DNA of 64,000 nt from assembly GCF_004342265.1 (NCBI RefSeq), contig NZ_SMCS01000002.1:186001-250000 (forward strand), given 5' to 3'. Positions 54,413-63,233 of the stretch are shown here, in pieces; positions within the stretch are counted from its first letter, which is position 1, and each line of letters opens with the position of its first letter. Below the pieces are notes generated by a model, which was not told where the DNA came from, searched no databases, and saw only the letters and a program-made list of their open reading frames with translations. This stretch comes from Luteibacter rhizovicinus. Lineage in GTDB: Bacteria > Pseudomonadota > Gammaproteobacteria > Xanthomonadales > Rhodanobacteraceae. A program made the position numbers and the translations under genes.

Positions 54413-56680
54413 TCACCTCGTGTCAGGCCGCAAAGCATCGGTGGCGGCGGCCAACCTGCGCGACGCTTCTTCCACCGCCTGGGCCGTACGGGTTACCGCG
54501 GTACGTGCATCGCTCCACTTGCGCTGGTCGAGCGCATCGCGAATCGCAGGTAGCGTCGATACCTCGTAGCCTTCCTTAAGACTGGGCGCCGCCAGAAGAT
54601 GGCGATACCAGGGACGGCCTGACAACCCTTCGCCGAGCAGCGCGGGCTCTACCTGACGCAAAGCATCGTTGGCTCGACGCAACGTTTTTGTCCCGGCCGA
54701 CGTACCGGTGTCTTCGTAGCTTGCATAGGCACGATCGTAAGCCTGTGCGCTATCGGCGAAGCGACGTTGCGCATCGCGCAATGCACTCAGGTCGATAACG
54801 GGAACATCGTCCTCCAGACGCCCGGGCTCTGTCTGTCCGCGCCAGCTCACCGCCGCCAGCGCATACGCATGGCTATCCAGCAAAGCATTGTGCTTACGCG
54901 CCTGCTCGCCGAGTTTGCGGTTATAGGCCTGCAACGCATCGATATCCTTGCCGAGCACATTCGCCTGATCGGTATAACGCCAGGGGAGGAGATCGGCATT
55001 GGCGACACGCAGCACGACCCGTGCATCCGTCTTGGCCAGTGCATCGATGTACTTCAGGCCCGGATCGCCGAAACGCTGATAATGGGTGTAGCTGTCGTAC
55101 AGCGAATGATAGACCGGTACGCTTTGTTCATCGCCGTCGCGGTCGTAACCGTAACGCACGTGCAGCGACGGAATGCCAAGGTGGTGCGTAAAGGCGACGA
55201 AGTCCGATCCGGTACCGAGCGGAGACAGCGGCAAGTCGTTCGCCGGATCGGGGCCTTTACCCTCACCTGACGCCACAGCGAGTTTCGCGCGCAGGCGATT
55301 TTCTACGCTCGCTCCCGTTTCCGGATCGCGCACGTCGGCGGCGACGCCGCCGATCAATCGCGCCAGTGCCGGAGCGCCCGCGGCACTGAGGAATCCGCGG
55401 CTGGTGGTGTCGTTATTGAGATAGAACACCGCTTTGCGACGTAGCTCGTCGGCATGTTTGTCGGTCCACGCACGCGAACCGAGGATGCCGAGCTCTTCAC
55501 CGTCCCAGCTGGCGAAGACCAGCGTTCGCCGTGGCTTCACTCCCTGCCGATACAGCTCGCCGATGGCTTTCGCTTCGGCAAGCATGGCAGTTGTACCGGC
55601 CAGAGGATCCCATGCACCGAATACCCACGCATCGTGATGCACGCCACGCAGTACCCACTGATCCGGCTCGTCGCTACCACGCAGGGTGGCGATGACGTTG
55701 TACAGCGTTTCCCAATGCCAGTCCGACGTCACCGCCAGGTGCGCCCGAGCCCCGCTGCCACCGATGTGATACGCGAAAGGCAAGCCGCCCTGCCAGCGCG
55801 ATGGTACCTGTGGACCACCCAGCGCCCTGAGGAAGACTTCGGCGTCGCCATAGCCAATGGTCACTACCGGAATGGACTGGCCGGGCAATTTCTTCTGCGC
55901 CTGAATTCGCGCGCCAGCCCGGGCATCGAGGGTATCGTCGATACCAAGCGTGCCGCGCTGGATAGTACGTGGCGTACGCCACGCACCTTGCGGATAGACA
56001 TCGCCTTTGACGTAGCCGTCTTCACCCGGATCGGAAAAGATCACGATGCCGACAGCACCATGCTTCTCCGCCAGACGCGGTTTCACCCAGCGACCGGCAC
56101 CGCTGGAACGCACCAGTACGATCTTGCCTTTGACGTCGAGACCCGTCCTCGCCAGTTCGTCGTAATCGGCCGTCAATCCCTGGTTGACGTAAATCAGCGG
56201 CGCGCTTACGTCGCCATCGGCGCTATACGCTTCCATGCCCGGCAAGACATCCTTGCGTTGCGTCGTGTCGGGATCGCCTTCGACCGCGGGCTCGGTGAAA
56301 TTCGCCGCATAAGGATGCTCTCCCAGCAGTTCGAACTTTTGCCGATCCGGATAAGCGACAAGTACCCGGAACGTCTCGACACGCGTGTCCCAGCCGAACT
56401 GACGAAACTGAGAGGCTATGTAATCGGCATTTTCCTTGTTGTGTATCGAGCCGATGTGGTTGGGTGCCGACGTAAGCCGCTTCAACCACCCGTCGAGATC
56501 GGCGCTTTCGATACCTGCATCGACACGGCGCTCCAATGCGCGCTGCTGCTCGCCGTGCGCACCGATAAAACCGTAAGGTGGCGACACTTGCGTGGATTCC
56601 TGCGCCCAGGCTGTAATCGCTGTCAGCAGGAGAATCGCTGTCGCGGCAATCGACCTCGATGGATGGAAAGAACGAATCAT
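54413..56680 (-). CDS. secreted M28 peptidase, glutamate carboxypeptidase II-like
   Basis: A 755-residue zinc peptidase. After a signal peptide (SIAATAILLLTAITAWAQE) come a PA insert (SAPLIYVNQGLTADYDELARTGLDVKGKIVLVRSS), the M28 catalytic core (RGVHHDAWVFGAWDPLAGT, SWDGEELGILGSRAW, YLNNDTTSRG, and a late YHSLYDSYTHY with the last zinc His), and a C-terminal helical dimerisation domain. Relatives cleave terminal glutamate from peptides or folates. It is exported to the periplasm and lies 40 nt downstream of a TonB receptor on the same strand, suggesting uptake then cleavage of a peptide-like substrate. Confidence 0.9.
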   Translation of the reverse strand: MIRSFHPSRSIAATAILLLTAITAWAQESTQVSPPYGFIGAHGEQQRALERRVDAGIESADLDGWLKRLTSAPNHIGSIHNKENADYIASQFRQFGWDTRVETFRVLVAYPDRQKFELLGEHPYAANFTEPAVEGDPDTTQRKDVLPGMEAYSADGDVSAPLIYVNQGLTADYDELARTGLDVKGKIVLVRSSGAGRWVKPRLAEKHGAVGIVIFSDPGEDGYVKGDVYPQGAWRTPRTIQRGTLGIDDTLDARAGARIQAQKKLPGQSIPVVTIGYGDAEVFLRALGGPQVPSRWQGGLPFAYHIGGSGARAHLAVTSDWHWETLYNVIATLRGSDEPDQWVLRGVHHDAWVFGAWDPLAGTTAMLAEAKAIGELYRQGVKPRRTLVFASWDGEELGILGSRAWTDKHADELRRKAVFYLNNDTTSRGFLSAAGAPALARLIGGVAADVRDPETGASVENRLRAKLAVASGEGKGPDPANDLPLSPLGTGSDFVAFTHHLGIPSLHVRYGYDRDGDEQSVPVYHSLYDSYTHYQRFGDPGLKYIDALAKTDARVVLRVANADLLPWRYTDQANVLGKDIDALQAYNRKLGEQARKHNALLDSHAYALAAVSWRGQTEPGRLEDDVPVIDLSALRDAQRRFADSAQAYDRAYASYEDTGTSAGTKTLRRANDALRQVEPALLGEGLSGRPWYRHLLAAPSLKEGYEVSTLPAIRDALDQRKWSDARTAVTRTAQAVEEASRRLAAATDALRPDTR

Positions 56681-56720
56681 TGCTTCTTGACCTCGATATC
56701 TTGATGCGCGTGGGCGGCGA

Positions 56721-59114
56721 TCAGAACTTGTAAGTGACGCGACCGTAGTAATAGGCACCGTTCCAGCTCATCGGCGAGAACAAGCTATACAGGAAGTTGC
56801 CGTTCGTGGAGTTGGCATAGATCACCTGCTGGGGATGCGCATTGGTAACGTTGTCGCCGCCCACCGTGAAAGTCCAGCGATCGAGGCGATAGTCCACCGA
56901 AAGATCGAGCGTCCAGCGCGACGCGAAGGTCTGGTCGAGCTGCGGTCCGCTATTGCTGTACACGGTATAGCTGCCGTAACCATTGACGTTCGCATGCACC
57001 GCCCACCGCTGGTGCAGATAGTCCAGCCCCAGATCGAGCTTGGTGCGCGGATTGGTATCGCCCAGCAAACCCAGTCGCTCGCGACGCTCGACACGCTGCA
57101 CGGCCACGCCAAGCTGATCGAGGATCGCCGGATTGGGCTTTACCGAAAGCACCTTATTCTGGTTATAGGACCAGCTTAGGGTAGTGTTCAACCGATCGCC
57201 GTTACTGAAATCGAAACCATACTGGCTGACCACATCGACACCGCGCGTGCGCGTATCCACCGCATTGGTGAAGTAACGAAGCGACTGATAGTTGGCATCG
57301 ATACCGTTACCGGTGAGATAGCTCGCCACCTTTGGCGTATTCACCGGAATATTCGAGGACAGGTTGATGCGATTGGTGATCTTGATCCAATAAGCATCCA
57401 CACTGAGCTGCCACGCATCGATCGGATCGAGCACCACGCCCACGGTTGCGCTTCGCGACTTCTCGGGCTTGAGTTTTTCCGCGCCGAGCAGTTGCGCCAC
57501 CGGCGCGTCGACCGGGAAGGTGCCCGACTGGACCAGCACCTGACCATGACCAAGATCCTGAAGCTGGCTGGACACGTCGGCGTAGTGCTGCTGCACCAGG
57601 GTCGGTGCGCGGAAGCCGGTGGAAACCGTACCGCGCACAGCCACCCGTGGCGTGAAATCGAAACGGCCGGACAGCGATCCGGAGGTCGTCTTGCCGAAGT
57701 CGCTGTAATCCTCGTGCCGCCCCGCCAGCGAAACGGCAAAGCGATCGGTGAGATTGGTTTCCAGATCGATGTACTCGGACACATCGTGACGCTGCCATCG
57801 ACCAGAGCTGTTGCCGGTGATGCCGCCGTTCGAACCGTACTGCGAATACACATCGCCCGGCGTCACCTGATAAGTCTGCCGCAGGTACTCGGCACCGAAC
57901 GCGACCGACACCGGATTAGGCAGCCAGCTGGGGCGAAATTCCTTGCTCAGGTCCAGATTGACGACGTCCTGCGAACTCTTATACGTCGCGCCGACGATAG
58001 AGAACGGCGTGTATCCATACGTGCGATACCAGTCCGCATTGATCTGATCGAAGCGCGATCGGTAACGGTTCTTGCCATAGTTGAGCGAGAAGTCGTAATG
58101 CCATCCATCGCCCACTTCACCGCGCACGCCGCCCACCACCGACAGGTCGTCGACGATGGGCGTCGCCAGCGGCAGATAGCCATTGGGATAGATGGATCGT
58201 ACGTTGGTCGAATCGTTGCGATGACGGTATAGCAACGCGCTTTCGGCACGGTCGCGCCGATACAGCGCGAAGCCGTAAACCTCCACGGCCTTGCTGAAGT
58301 CGTACTCCGCGTTCACACCGAGCTTGGTCGATTTCACGGCCGGATCACCCAGGCGATACACCTTCTGCCCATAAGTACTGCCCACCGCCGACGTACCAAG
58401 ATCGCGACCGGCACGATTGGTGTAATCGTCGTTGGCGAATTCCCCGGAGACATGCACGAATCCCTTGTCTCCCAGCTTGAATCCGGCATCGCCCGAAAGC
58501 TGCCGCTGCTTGCCATCGCCCTTGCTGTAACCGCCGTACTGGGCGCTGACACTGCCACCCTCGCCCCCCTTCTTCAGGATCACGTTGATGACGCCTCCAA
58601 TAGCATCCGATCCATAGCGCGCCGATGCGCCATCGCGCAGCACCTCGATGCGTTCGACCGCCGAGATCGGTATCGCGTTGATATCCACCGGATTGGAACC
58701 GCGACCGATCGCACCGCCCAGATTGAGAAACGAGCCGGCGTGCTGGCGCTTGCCGTCGATAAGGACCAGAACCTGATCGGGACTGAGCCCCCGCAACGTC
58801 ACCGGACGCACGACCTCGGCACCGCTGATGGTGGTGGGCTGCGGAAAACTGATCGACGGAACGAGTCGGGCCAGCGCCGCACCCAGCTGATTGCTACCCG
58901 AACTCTGCAGCTGATCCGACGAGATCACATCCACCGGCTGCAGCGAGCTGCTGACCGTGCGGTCGGTGCTGCGCGTGCCGGTAACGATCACGGCGTCGAG
59001 CTTTGCGGGGTCTTTCGCGGGTGTTTCTTGCGCCAGCAGAGGCTGGCTCAAGCCAAGCGCGGAAGCGATGCCCAGCGCCAAAACACGCGGGACCGGGCGA
59101 ATTGCATGGTGCAT
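56721..59114 (-). CDS. TonB-dependent outer-membrane receptor
   Basis: A 797-residue receptor. A signal peptide ending LSQPLLAQE precedes the TonB-box region (KLDAVIVTGTRS), the plug (VDVISSDQLQSSGSNQLGAAL, VTLRGLSPDQVLVLIDGKRQH, IPISAVERIEVLRDGASARYGSDAIGGVINVILKK) and a 22-strand barrel that ends in VTYKF. The ligand is not known; the M28 peptidase downstream argues for a peptide or conjugate. AGGAG upstream supports the start at 59114. The 5' leader holds a candidate leader peptide and terminator. Confidence 0.9.
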   Translation of the reverse strand: MHHAIRPVPRVLALGIASALGLSQPLLAQETPAKDPAKLDAVIVTGTRSTDRTVSSSLQPVDVISSDQLQSSGSNQLGAALARLVPSISFPQPTTISGAEVVRPVTLRGLSPDQVLVLIDGKRQHAGSFLNLGGAIGRGSNPVDINAIPISAVERIEVLRDGASARYGSDAIGGVINVILKKGGEGGSVSAQYGGYSKGDGKQRQLSGDAGFKLGDKGFVHVSGEFANDDYTNRAGRDLGTSAVGSTYGQKVYRLGDPAVKSTKLGVNAEYDFSKAVEVYGFALYRRDRAESALLYRHRNDSTNVRSIYPNGYLPLATPIVDDLSVVGGVRGEVGDGWHYDFSLNYGKNRYRSRFDQINADWYRTYGYTPFSIVGATYKSSQDVVNLDLSKEFRPSWLPNPVSVAFGAEYLRQTYQVTPGDVYSQYGSNGGITGNSSGRWQRHDVSEYIDLETNLTDRFAVSLAGRHEDYSDFGKTTSGSLSGRFDFTPRVAVRGTVSTGFRAPTLVQQHYADVSSQLQDLGHGQVLVQSGTFPVDAPVAQLLGAEKLKPEKSRSATVGVVLDPIDAWQLSVDAYWIKITNRINLSSNIPVNTPKVASYLTGNGIDANYQSLRYFTNAVDTRTRGVDVVSQYGFDFSNGDRLNTTLSWSYNQNKVLSVKPNPAILDQLGVAVQRVERRERLGLLGDTNPRTKLDLGLDYLHQRWAVHANVNGYGSYTVYSNSGPQLDQTFASRWTLDLSVDYRLDRWTFTVGGDNVTNAHPQQVIYANSTNGNFLYSLFSPMSWNGAYYYGRVTYKF

Positions 59115-59164
59115 CCTGAACTCCTGAAGCCGATAACTATCGGTGATGGATGCGCCAGCCATGT

Positions 59165-59203
59165 CCATAAAAAAACCCGCGTCGGACTGGCCGGCGCGGG
59201 TTT
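59165..59203 (-). terminator. leader terminator hairpin upstream of the TonB receptor
   Basis: On the minus strand AAACCCGCG and CGCGGGTTT arms flank a GC-rich core and are followed directly by a run of seven T. It lies about 50 nt before the receptor ATG and some 130 nt after the predicted transcription start, so it can act as an attenuator. Confidence 0.65.
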
Positions 59204-59234
59204 GGTAAGCGGGAAAGACCTATAAGGCCAACGG

Positions 59235-59330
59235 TCAGCAGACCGCCTCTTCCACACTTATTCCGCGCACAAACAGGCCACGACAACAGTCGGCGGCGAG
59301 GTTTGCGGTACGCGGAAAATGAATGTTCAC
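59235..59330 (-). CDS. candidate cysteine-containing leader peptide
   Basis: A 31-codon frame starting with GTG at 59330 and ending VEEAVC-stop at 59235. It contains tandem Cys codons (TGT TGT) at 15-16 and a final TGC immediately before TGA. The predicted promoter places transcription start at about the first base of the GTG, so it would be leaderless. A hairpin (59232-59245, CGGTC/GACCG) spans the stop, and the terminator hairpin follows. The arrangement fits ribosome-mediated attenuation responding to cysteine supply. Inferred from sequence layout only. Confidence 0.45.
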   Translation of the reverse strand: MNIHFPRTANLAADCCRGLFVRGISVEEAVC

Positions 59331-59336
59331 GGGGCG

Positions 59337-59365
59337 ACTATAGGGATATATGAAATTCGTGTAAA
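59337..59365 (-). promoter_or_regulatory. sigma-70-type promoter of the TonB receptor transcript
   Basis: On the minus strand TTTACA (59360-59365) and TATAGT (59337-59342) are separated by exactly 17 bp. The predicted transcript begins near 59330 and includes a roughly 215-nt leader before the receptor ATG. Confidence 0.65.
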
Positions 59366-59397
59366 GAGCGGATGGACGTCCATACGACCGTCCGCCT

Positions 59398-60044
59398 GTG
59401 ACAAACCGCCGCAACTCGTCGGTTCCGTTACTTATGGTTCTTCGCGCAGTACGGAGGCGATCTCGCGCTTCTGGTTGCTCTTTGGTTGAGGATCGCCGTT
59501 GGGCGGCTCGTGTTGGCAGCGGCTTCGTCGGCTCACTCTCGTGCGTCGTGGAGGCCGCGACCGGGTTGGCCCTTGGGGCCTTCGGCACCGTCGGTTGCGG
59601 TTAGCTGTGGGCAGAGCACGAGCCGAGCCTACGGGTGGGCGTGGACCCGGATGAAGTCACCCATGACCATGCGTCGACGCGATGCTTTCCCCCACGTGAC
59701 CGCAGCATCCGGCAGAGCCGTCGGCCACCACCCTCGACGCGACTTGCGGAACCGAGCGCTGTGGGCGGACAAGGCCCGCAGGGGGCGGACCTGGACGGTC
59801 CGCCGTTTTTGCTGAGGCAGGGATGCCGAATCAAAAACCCCCGCCCGCAGCGCGGGCGCGACGGGGCGCAGCCATCAGACAAAAGCCGCACAGCGGCTCT
59901 CCTTCCCCGAGCGACGGTGAAGCCGGAGCGTCGAGGGTGGTGGCCGACGGCTCTCCCCGAAGCGTCCGAGCGCGAAAGCGATGGCAAAGCCGAGCCGTCC
60001 CAAAAAAAGGCATGAAGAACCCGACACGATTCCCCGGCAAAACG
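59398..60044. repeat. non-coding, repeat-rich interval
   Basis: No gene was supported here; frames on both strands spell similar peptides because the DNA is internally inverted. A perfect 27-bp inverted repeat has arms at 59714-59740 and 59928-59954, 187 bp apart. The arms contain GTCGGCCACCACCCTCGACG and its complement. Shorter relatives (CGGCTCTCC, CCCCGAAGCG) recur nearby. Confidence 0.6.
59784..59810 (+). terminator. rho-independent-type hairpin in the repeat interval
   Basis: GGCGGACC, a five-base loop, GGTCCGCC and GTTTTT form an ideal terminator for plus-strand transcripts, but no plus-strand gene lies just upstream. It may belong to the repeat element. Confidence 0.5.
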
Positions 60045-61691
60045 CTACTTGCCTGCCGTAGCTCCGACGCCTTTGGGAGCCACGAATGAGGGCCTCGCAA
60101 CAGCATACATTTCGCGCGCAATCTGGCTTCGCAACGCGACACGATCCTCGCCTTCCTTATAGAGATCGAAATGCCCACGACCGGCCTTGAACCGGACATC
60201 GCCTCCATCCGACAACTCGTCGAGAACCGCCTTCAGTCGATGCGCCGGGCCATCGAGATAGAACGTGTCCTCGGTGCCCACGATGACGTGGACTTTCCCG
60301 CGAAGCTGATCTTTCAGGCGTGGCCAGTCCCTTTGCAGGTACCGGACGATGTCGTAGTGCTCGCTCCAGTAGGCAAGGACCTTTGGGTCGATCGCTCCCG
60401 TGTCGCGGTCGAAGAGCTGCTGCGGACGTCCGTCGATGCCCTTGGGTGAAAACACCCATTCATAGGACGCCATTTGTCCGCCGAATTCCCCCAGCACTCT
60501 TTCCAGCCGGGCGAAGTCGCGGACCGTCCATATCACCTCGCCGCGCTCGCGCACCAGAGGTGCCTCCGAACCATCGGATCTTTTGTAAAAGTTCGCCTGC
60601 TTGCCGTACAGATCCACGCCGCTGAAGTCGTGAAAATCGGTAGGGTCGGGCGAAGTCGCCCATGCGCCGCCAAACATGGAGGGGTAATGCGTCTGAACCC
60701 ACAGCGCTGCCCAGCCGCCTGAAGAATGACCGGTGAGAAACCGGCCGCTGGCCTTGCCATCCATTCTGAAGGTGCTCTCCAGATGCGGAATGAATTCCGT
60801 GGTGAGCGCACTTCCCCATGGACCGTTGTTTACCGAATCGGCGAACTCGTGCGTCCCGGTCGGACTGGACTCCTCAAGCAGCACCCAGATCATCGGAGGA
60901 ATTTCTCCCCGCTTCATGCGTGCCCAGATCGACGCCACGGCATCGGGATAGTCCGCAACCGTCGCACCGTAACCATGGGTCAGATATATGGTGGGATAGC
61001 GCTCCGAAGATCCCTCCTTATAGCCCGGTGGTACCAGGACCATCGCCCTCATTTCGATCCGTCGACCCCAGAAAGCCGAAAGTGCGGGGCTGGCGAAATT
61101 CACTTCGGTGACGTTGGCTCGTGCCTCCGGCTCAGCCGCGCGCAGCCATTCGGGAGCGCCCGCCGGAAATAGCCATGGATCGTGGGAGGGGATGGCTTGC
61201 GACAGACGAAGCGAGGGGATGCTTCCACTTCCCACCTGAACCAGTGTGACCTCGCTGAGCAGATCCGGCGCCTTCCTTCCGGCATACGCATAGTCCCGGT
61301 CGACATCGAGGACAGCCTGGAATGCGTATGCTCCATGCGGAAGCGTCGAGAACGCCTGCGGCCACGCCATCGCATCGAGATCCACATCAATGGAGCTCCG
61401 GGCGTCCATAGCTCCGACTTCGCGCGCAGCCACGAACGTTTTCACCGTCATTGGCTTGATGGGATTGATATCGACCGCATCCGGAAGCTTTACCGCTCTC
61501 CCCGGCTCATGGGACCCGTCGACCGGCATGGCAAAGATAAGAAGTCGCCCACCGCCATTGCCACTGACACCCGACGAAAGGGAAACCCGGACGAACGCGT
61601 GATTCGCGTCCGCATCCTTGGCGACGCTATTCTGCAACGATGCGGCAAGAAGACATACGGCAGCCAGGGCCGCACGGAATGGCAGTTGCAT
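60045..61691 (-). CDS. secreted alpha/beta-hydrolase (esterase D/Fes-like)
   Basis: A 548-residue protein. A signal peptide (PFRAALAAVCLLAASLQNSVA) precedes a beta-rich N-terminal domain of about 200 residues. The hydrolase has YPTIYLTHGYG, the nucleophile elbow GHSSGGWAALW and a late GRGHFDLY that supplies the His; VIVGTEDTFYLDG is near the acid position. Such enzymes cleave esters, including siderophore or sugar esters, in the periplasm. It is monocistronic. The substrate is unknown. Confidence 0.8.
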   Translation of the reverse strand: MQLPFRAALAAVCLLAASLQNSVAKDADANHAFVRVSLSSGVSGNGGGRLLIFAMPVDGSHEPGRAVKLPDAVDINPIKPMTVKTFVAAREVGAMDARSSIDVDLDAMAWPQAFSTLPHGAYAFQAVLDVDRDYAYAGRKAPDLLSEVTLVQVGSGSIPSLRLSQAIPSHDPWLFPAGAPEWLRAAEPEARANVTEVNFASPALSAFWGRRIEMRAMVLVPPGYKEGSSERYPTIYLTHGYGATVADYPDAVASIWARMKRGEIPPMIWVLLEESSPTGTHEFADSVNNGPWGSALTTEFIPHLESTFRMDGKASGRFLTGHSSGGWAALWVQTHYPSMFGGAWATSPDPTDFHDFSGVDLYGKQANFYKRSDGSEAPLVRERGEVIWTVRDFARLERVLGEFGGQMASYEWVFSPKGIDGRPQQLFDRDTGAIDPKVLAYWSEHYDIVRYLQRDWPRLKDQLRGKVHVIVGTEDTFYLDGPAHRLKAVLDELSDGGDVRFKAGRGHFDLYKEGEDRVALRSQIAREMYAVARPSFVAPKGVGATAGK

Positions 61692-61904
61692 GGATCACTC
61701 CCCGATACGAAGTTCGTATTCGACGCGCGCTTCGCGCCCAAGAGATCGTGAGCAATCCGCATGCCATGGCCGGCGCGAGCATTCAGGCCAGACAAACTCC
61801 GGCCGAACCTGTCCGCGGCTATCCGGAGCTGTCCGCTACCGGGAAACGGACAGTTACGCGCCGAGTCACGAACGAACCGCCACCTGCGGTGAAGCCGAGC
61901 CAGA

Positions 61905-63068
61905 CTAGGCCGTTGGCTCAGTCGCAGCTCCGCGCGCAGCGATCGAGCGCTTTACGAGAGTAAACGCCCGCTTGCGCGCCGGTTCGGAGAAATAGCGCTC
62001 GACGATAGCGCCAAGCGCAAATGCAATCGCCAGCGTCGGGAAATACCATAGCCATGCCAACGGCATGCCAAGACCCGTGGTCTTCGCTACGGCGACGACG
62101 CCGAAGACCACGAACATATGGGTCAGGTAGATCTCGTAACTCCAGCGCCCGGGTGCCGCCAGCCACGCGAAGGCTCGCGGGACTTTCGAGCCTTCCGGCA
62201 TGGCGTGCGCCGCGAGGATCAGGCAGCCTGCCGATAACGTCAGCACCAGCATGTAGCTATCGTGGATGGTTCGCCAGAGCCAGCCGCCGGAGAACATGAT
62301 CGTCAGGAATCCCAGCGCGCCGATAACGACGAGAACGCGGCGAGCCATCGTGCCGGGGTGCCAGCGAGTGCTCAGCATGGCGGTGAGAATACCGGTCGCA
62401 ATGGCGGCCATGCCGGGCAGGTATGCCTTCTCCTGCCATATCTCGTTGTCCGCGTTCATCGCGTGCAGCCACGGTAGTGCCAGTGCAAGTACCGCGAGTG
62501 CAAAAACGAAGGCGCGCGTTCGTCCCAGCGTCAGGCATACCAGCGGGAACGCGAGGTAGAACACTTCCTCGACGGACAGCGACCACAGCACGTCCCAGCC
62601 GCCTGGCAGGTAGCCCGTGCGTCCCTCATAGACATTGAGCGTGAACGTAAACGCCGAAGCGATCGCGCCGCCCAACGATTGCCCTTCGCGCTGGATGACG
62701 TAGTTGTCCACGCCCGCGAGATGGGAGACCGAAAGGACTGCCACCAGGACAAGCAGGCAGGGAACGATGCGAGCGACGCGCCGGGCATAGAAGTCGCGCA
62801 TGTCGATGGCGGCGAAACTGCCGTTTCTATCCAGCGTGTGGCGTGCGATCAGAAAACCCGAGATCACGAAGAACACGAACACCGCTTCGTAACCGTTGTA
62901 GATCAGCCCCTTGAGGAACGGCGTGGGCAACCAGGCCGCCAGGTCGGTCTTGTGCAACGGAAGTCGCAGGCCGAGATGATGCATCACGACGAACAGAATG
63001 CTCGCACCACGCAGAGCGTCGATCCCGGCATTTCGCGAGCGCGTCGCGCCCCTTCCCGACTCCAGCAT
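61905..63068 (-). CDS. acyltransferase family 3 (OafA/YrhL-type) membrane protein
   Basis: A 387-residue protein with about ten membrane helices. The family signature is clear: RNAGIDALRGASILFVVMHHLGL, FVFFVISGFLIARHTL, DFYARRVARIVP, WSLSVEEVFYLAFPLV and YEIYLTHMFVV near the end. These enzymes O-acylate cell-surface sugars or other lipids from the cytoplasmic side. It is divergent from the siderophore receptor with a 165-bp shared upstream region. The acceptor is unknown. Confidence 0.88.
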   Translation of the reverse strand: MLESGRGATRSRNAGIDALRGASILFVVMHHLGLRLPLHKTDLAAWLPTPFLKGLIYNGYEAVFVFFVISGFLIARHTLDRNGSFAAIDMRDFYARRVARIVPCLLVLVAVLSVSHLAGVDNYVIQREGQSLGGAIASAFTFTLNVYEGRTGYLPGGWDVLWSLSVEEVFYLAFPLVCLTLGRTRAFVFALAVLALALPWLHAMNADNEIWQEKAYLPGMAAIATGILTAMLSTRWHPGTMARRVLVVIGALGFLTIMFSGGWLWRTIHDSYMLVLTLSAGCLILAAHAMPEGSKVPRAFAWLAAPGRWSYEIYLTHMFVVFGVVAVAKTTGLGMPLAWLWYFPTLAIAFALGAIVERYFSEPARKRAFTLVKRSIAARGAATEPTA

Positions 63069-63169
63069 GCAACTCCCCAGACCTGATGTGCGACGCGAGT
63101 CTAGCAGTCGATCGGAGACGTGCCTGAAAGACCCCTCTTTTCAAAAAGGCCCGATCCGGGCATCATGTG

Positions 63170-63188
63170 AATGAGATTGATTCGCATT
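63170..63188 (+). promoter_or_regulatory. Fur box
   Basis: AATGAGATTGATTCGCATT closely fits the bacterial Fur operator (AATGAGAATNATTCTCATT). It is followed at once by a -10-like TATAGT (63189-63194), 40 nt before the receptor ATG. It would repress the siderophore receptor when iron is sufficient. Confidence 0.75.
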
Positions 63189-63233
63189 TATAGTGGTGAT
63201 ATAGCCGCGCCACGTCAGGGATACCCAAAGCAG

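Noticed and set aside
54231..54416. A 61-codon frame between the peptidase and dehydrogenase genes
   Set aside because: No ribosome site, no recognisable motif and an unnatural composition; treated as intergenic.
59235..59588. A 117-codon minus-strand frame upstream of the TonB receptor
   Set aside because: It crosses the strong promoter at 59337-59365; only its last 31 codons, downstream of that promoter, were kept as a leader peptide.
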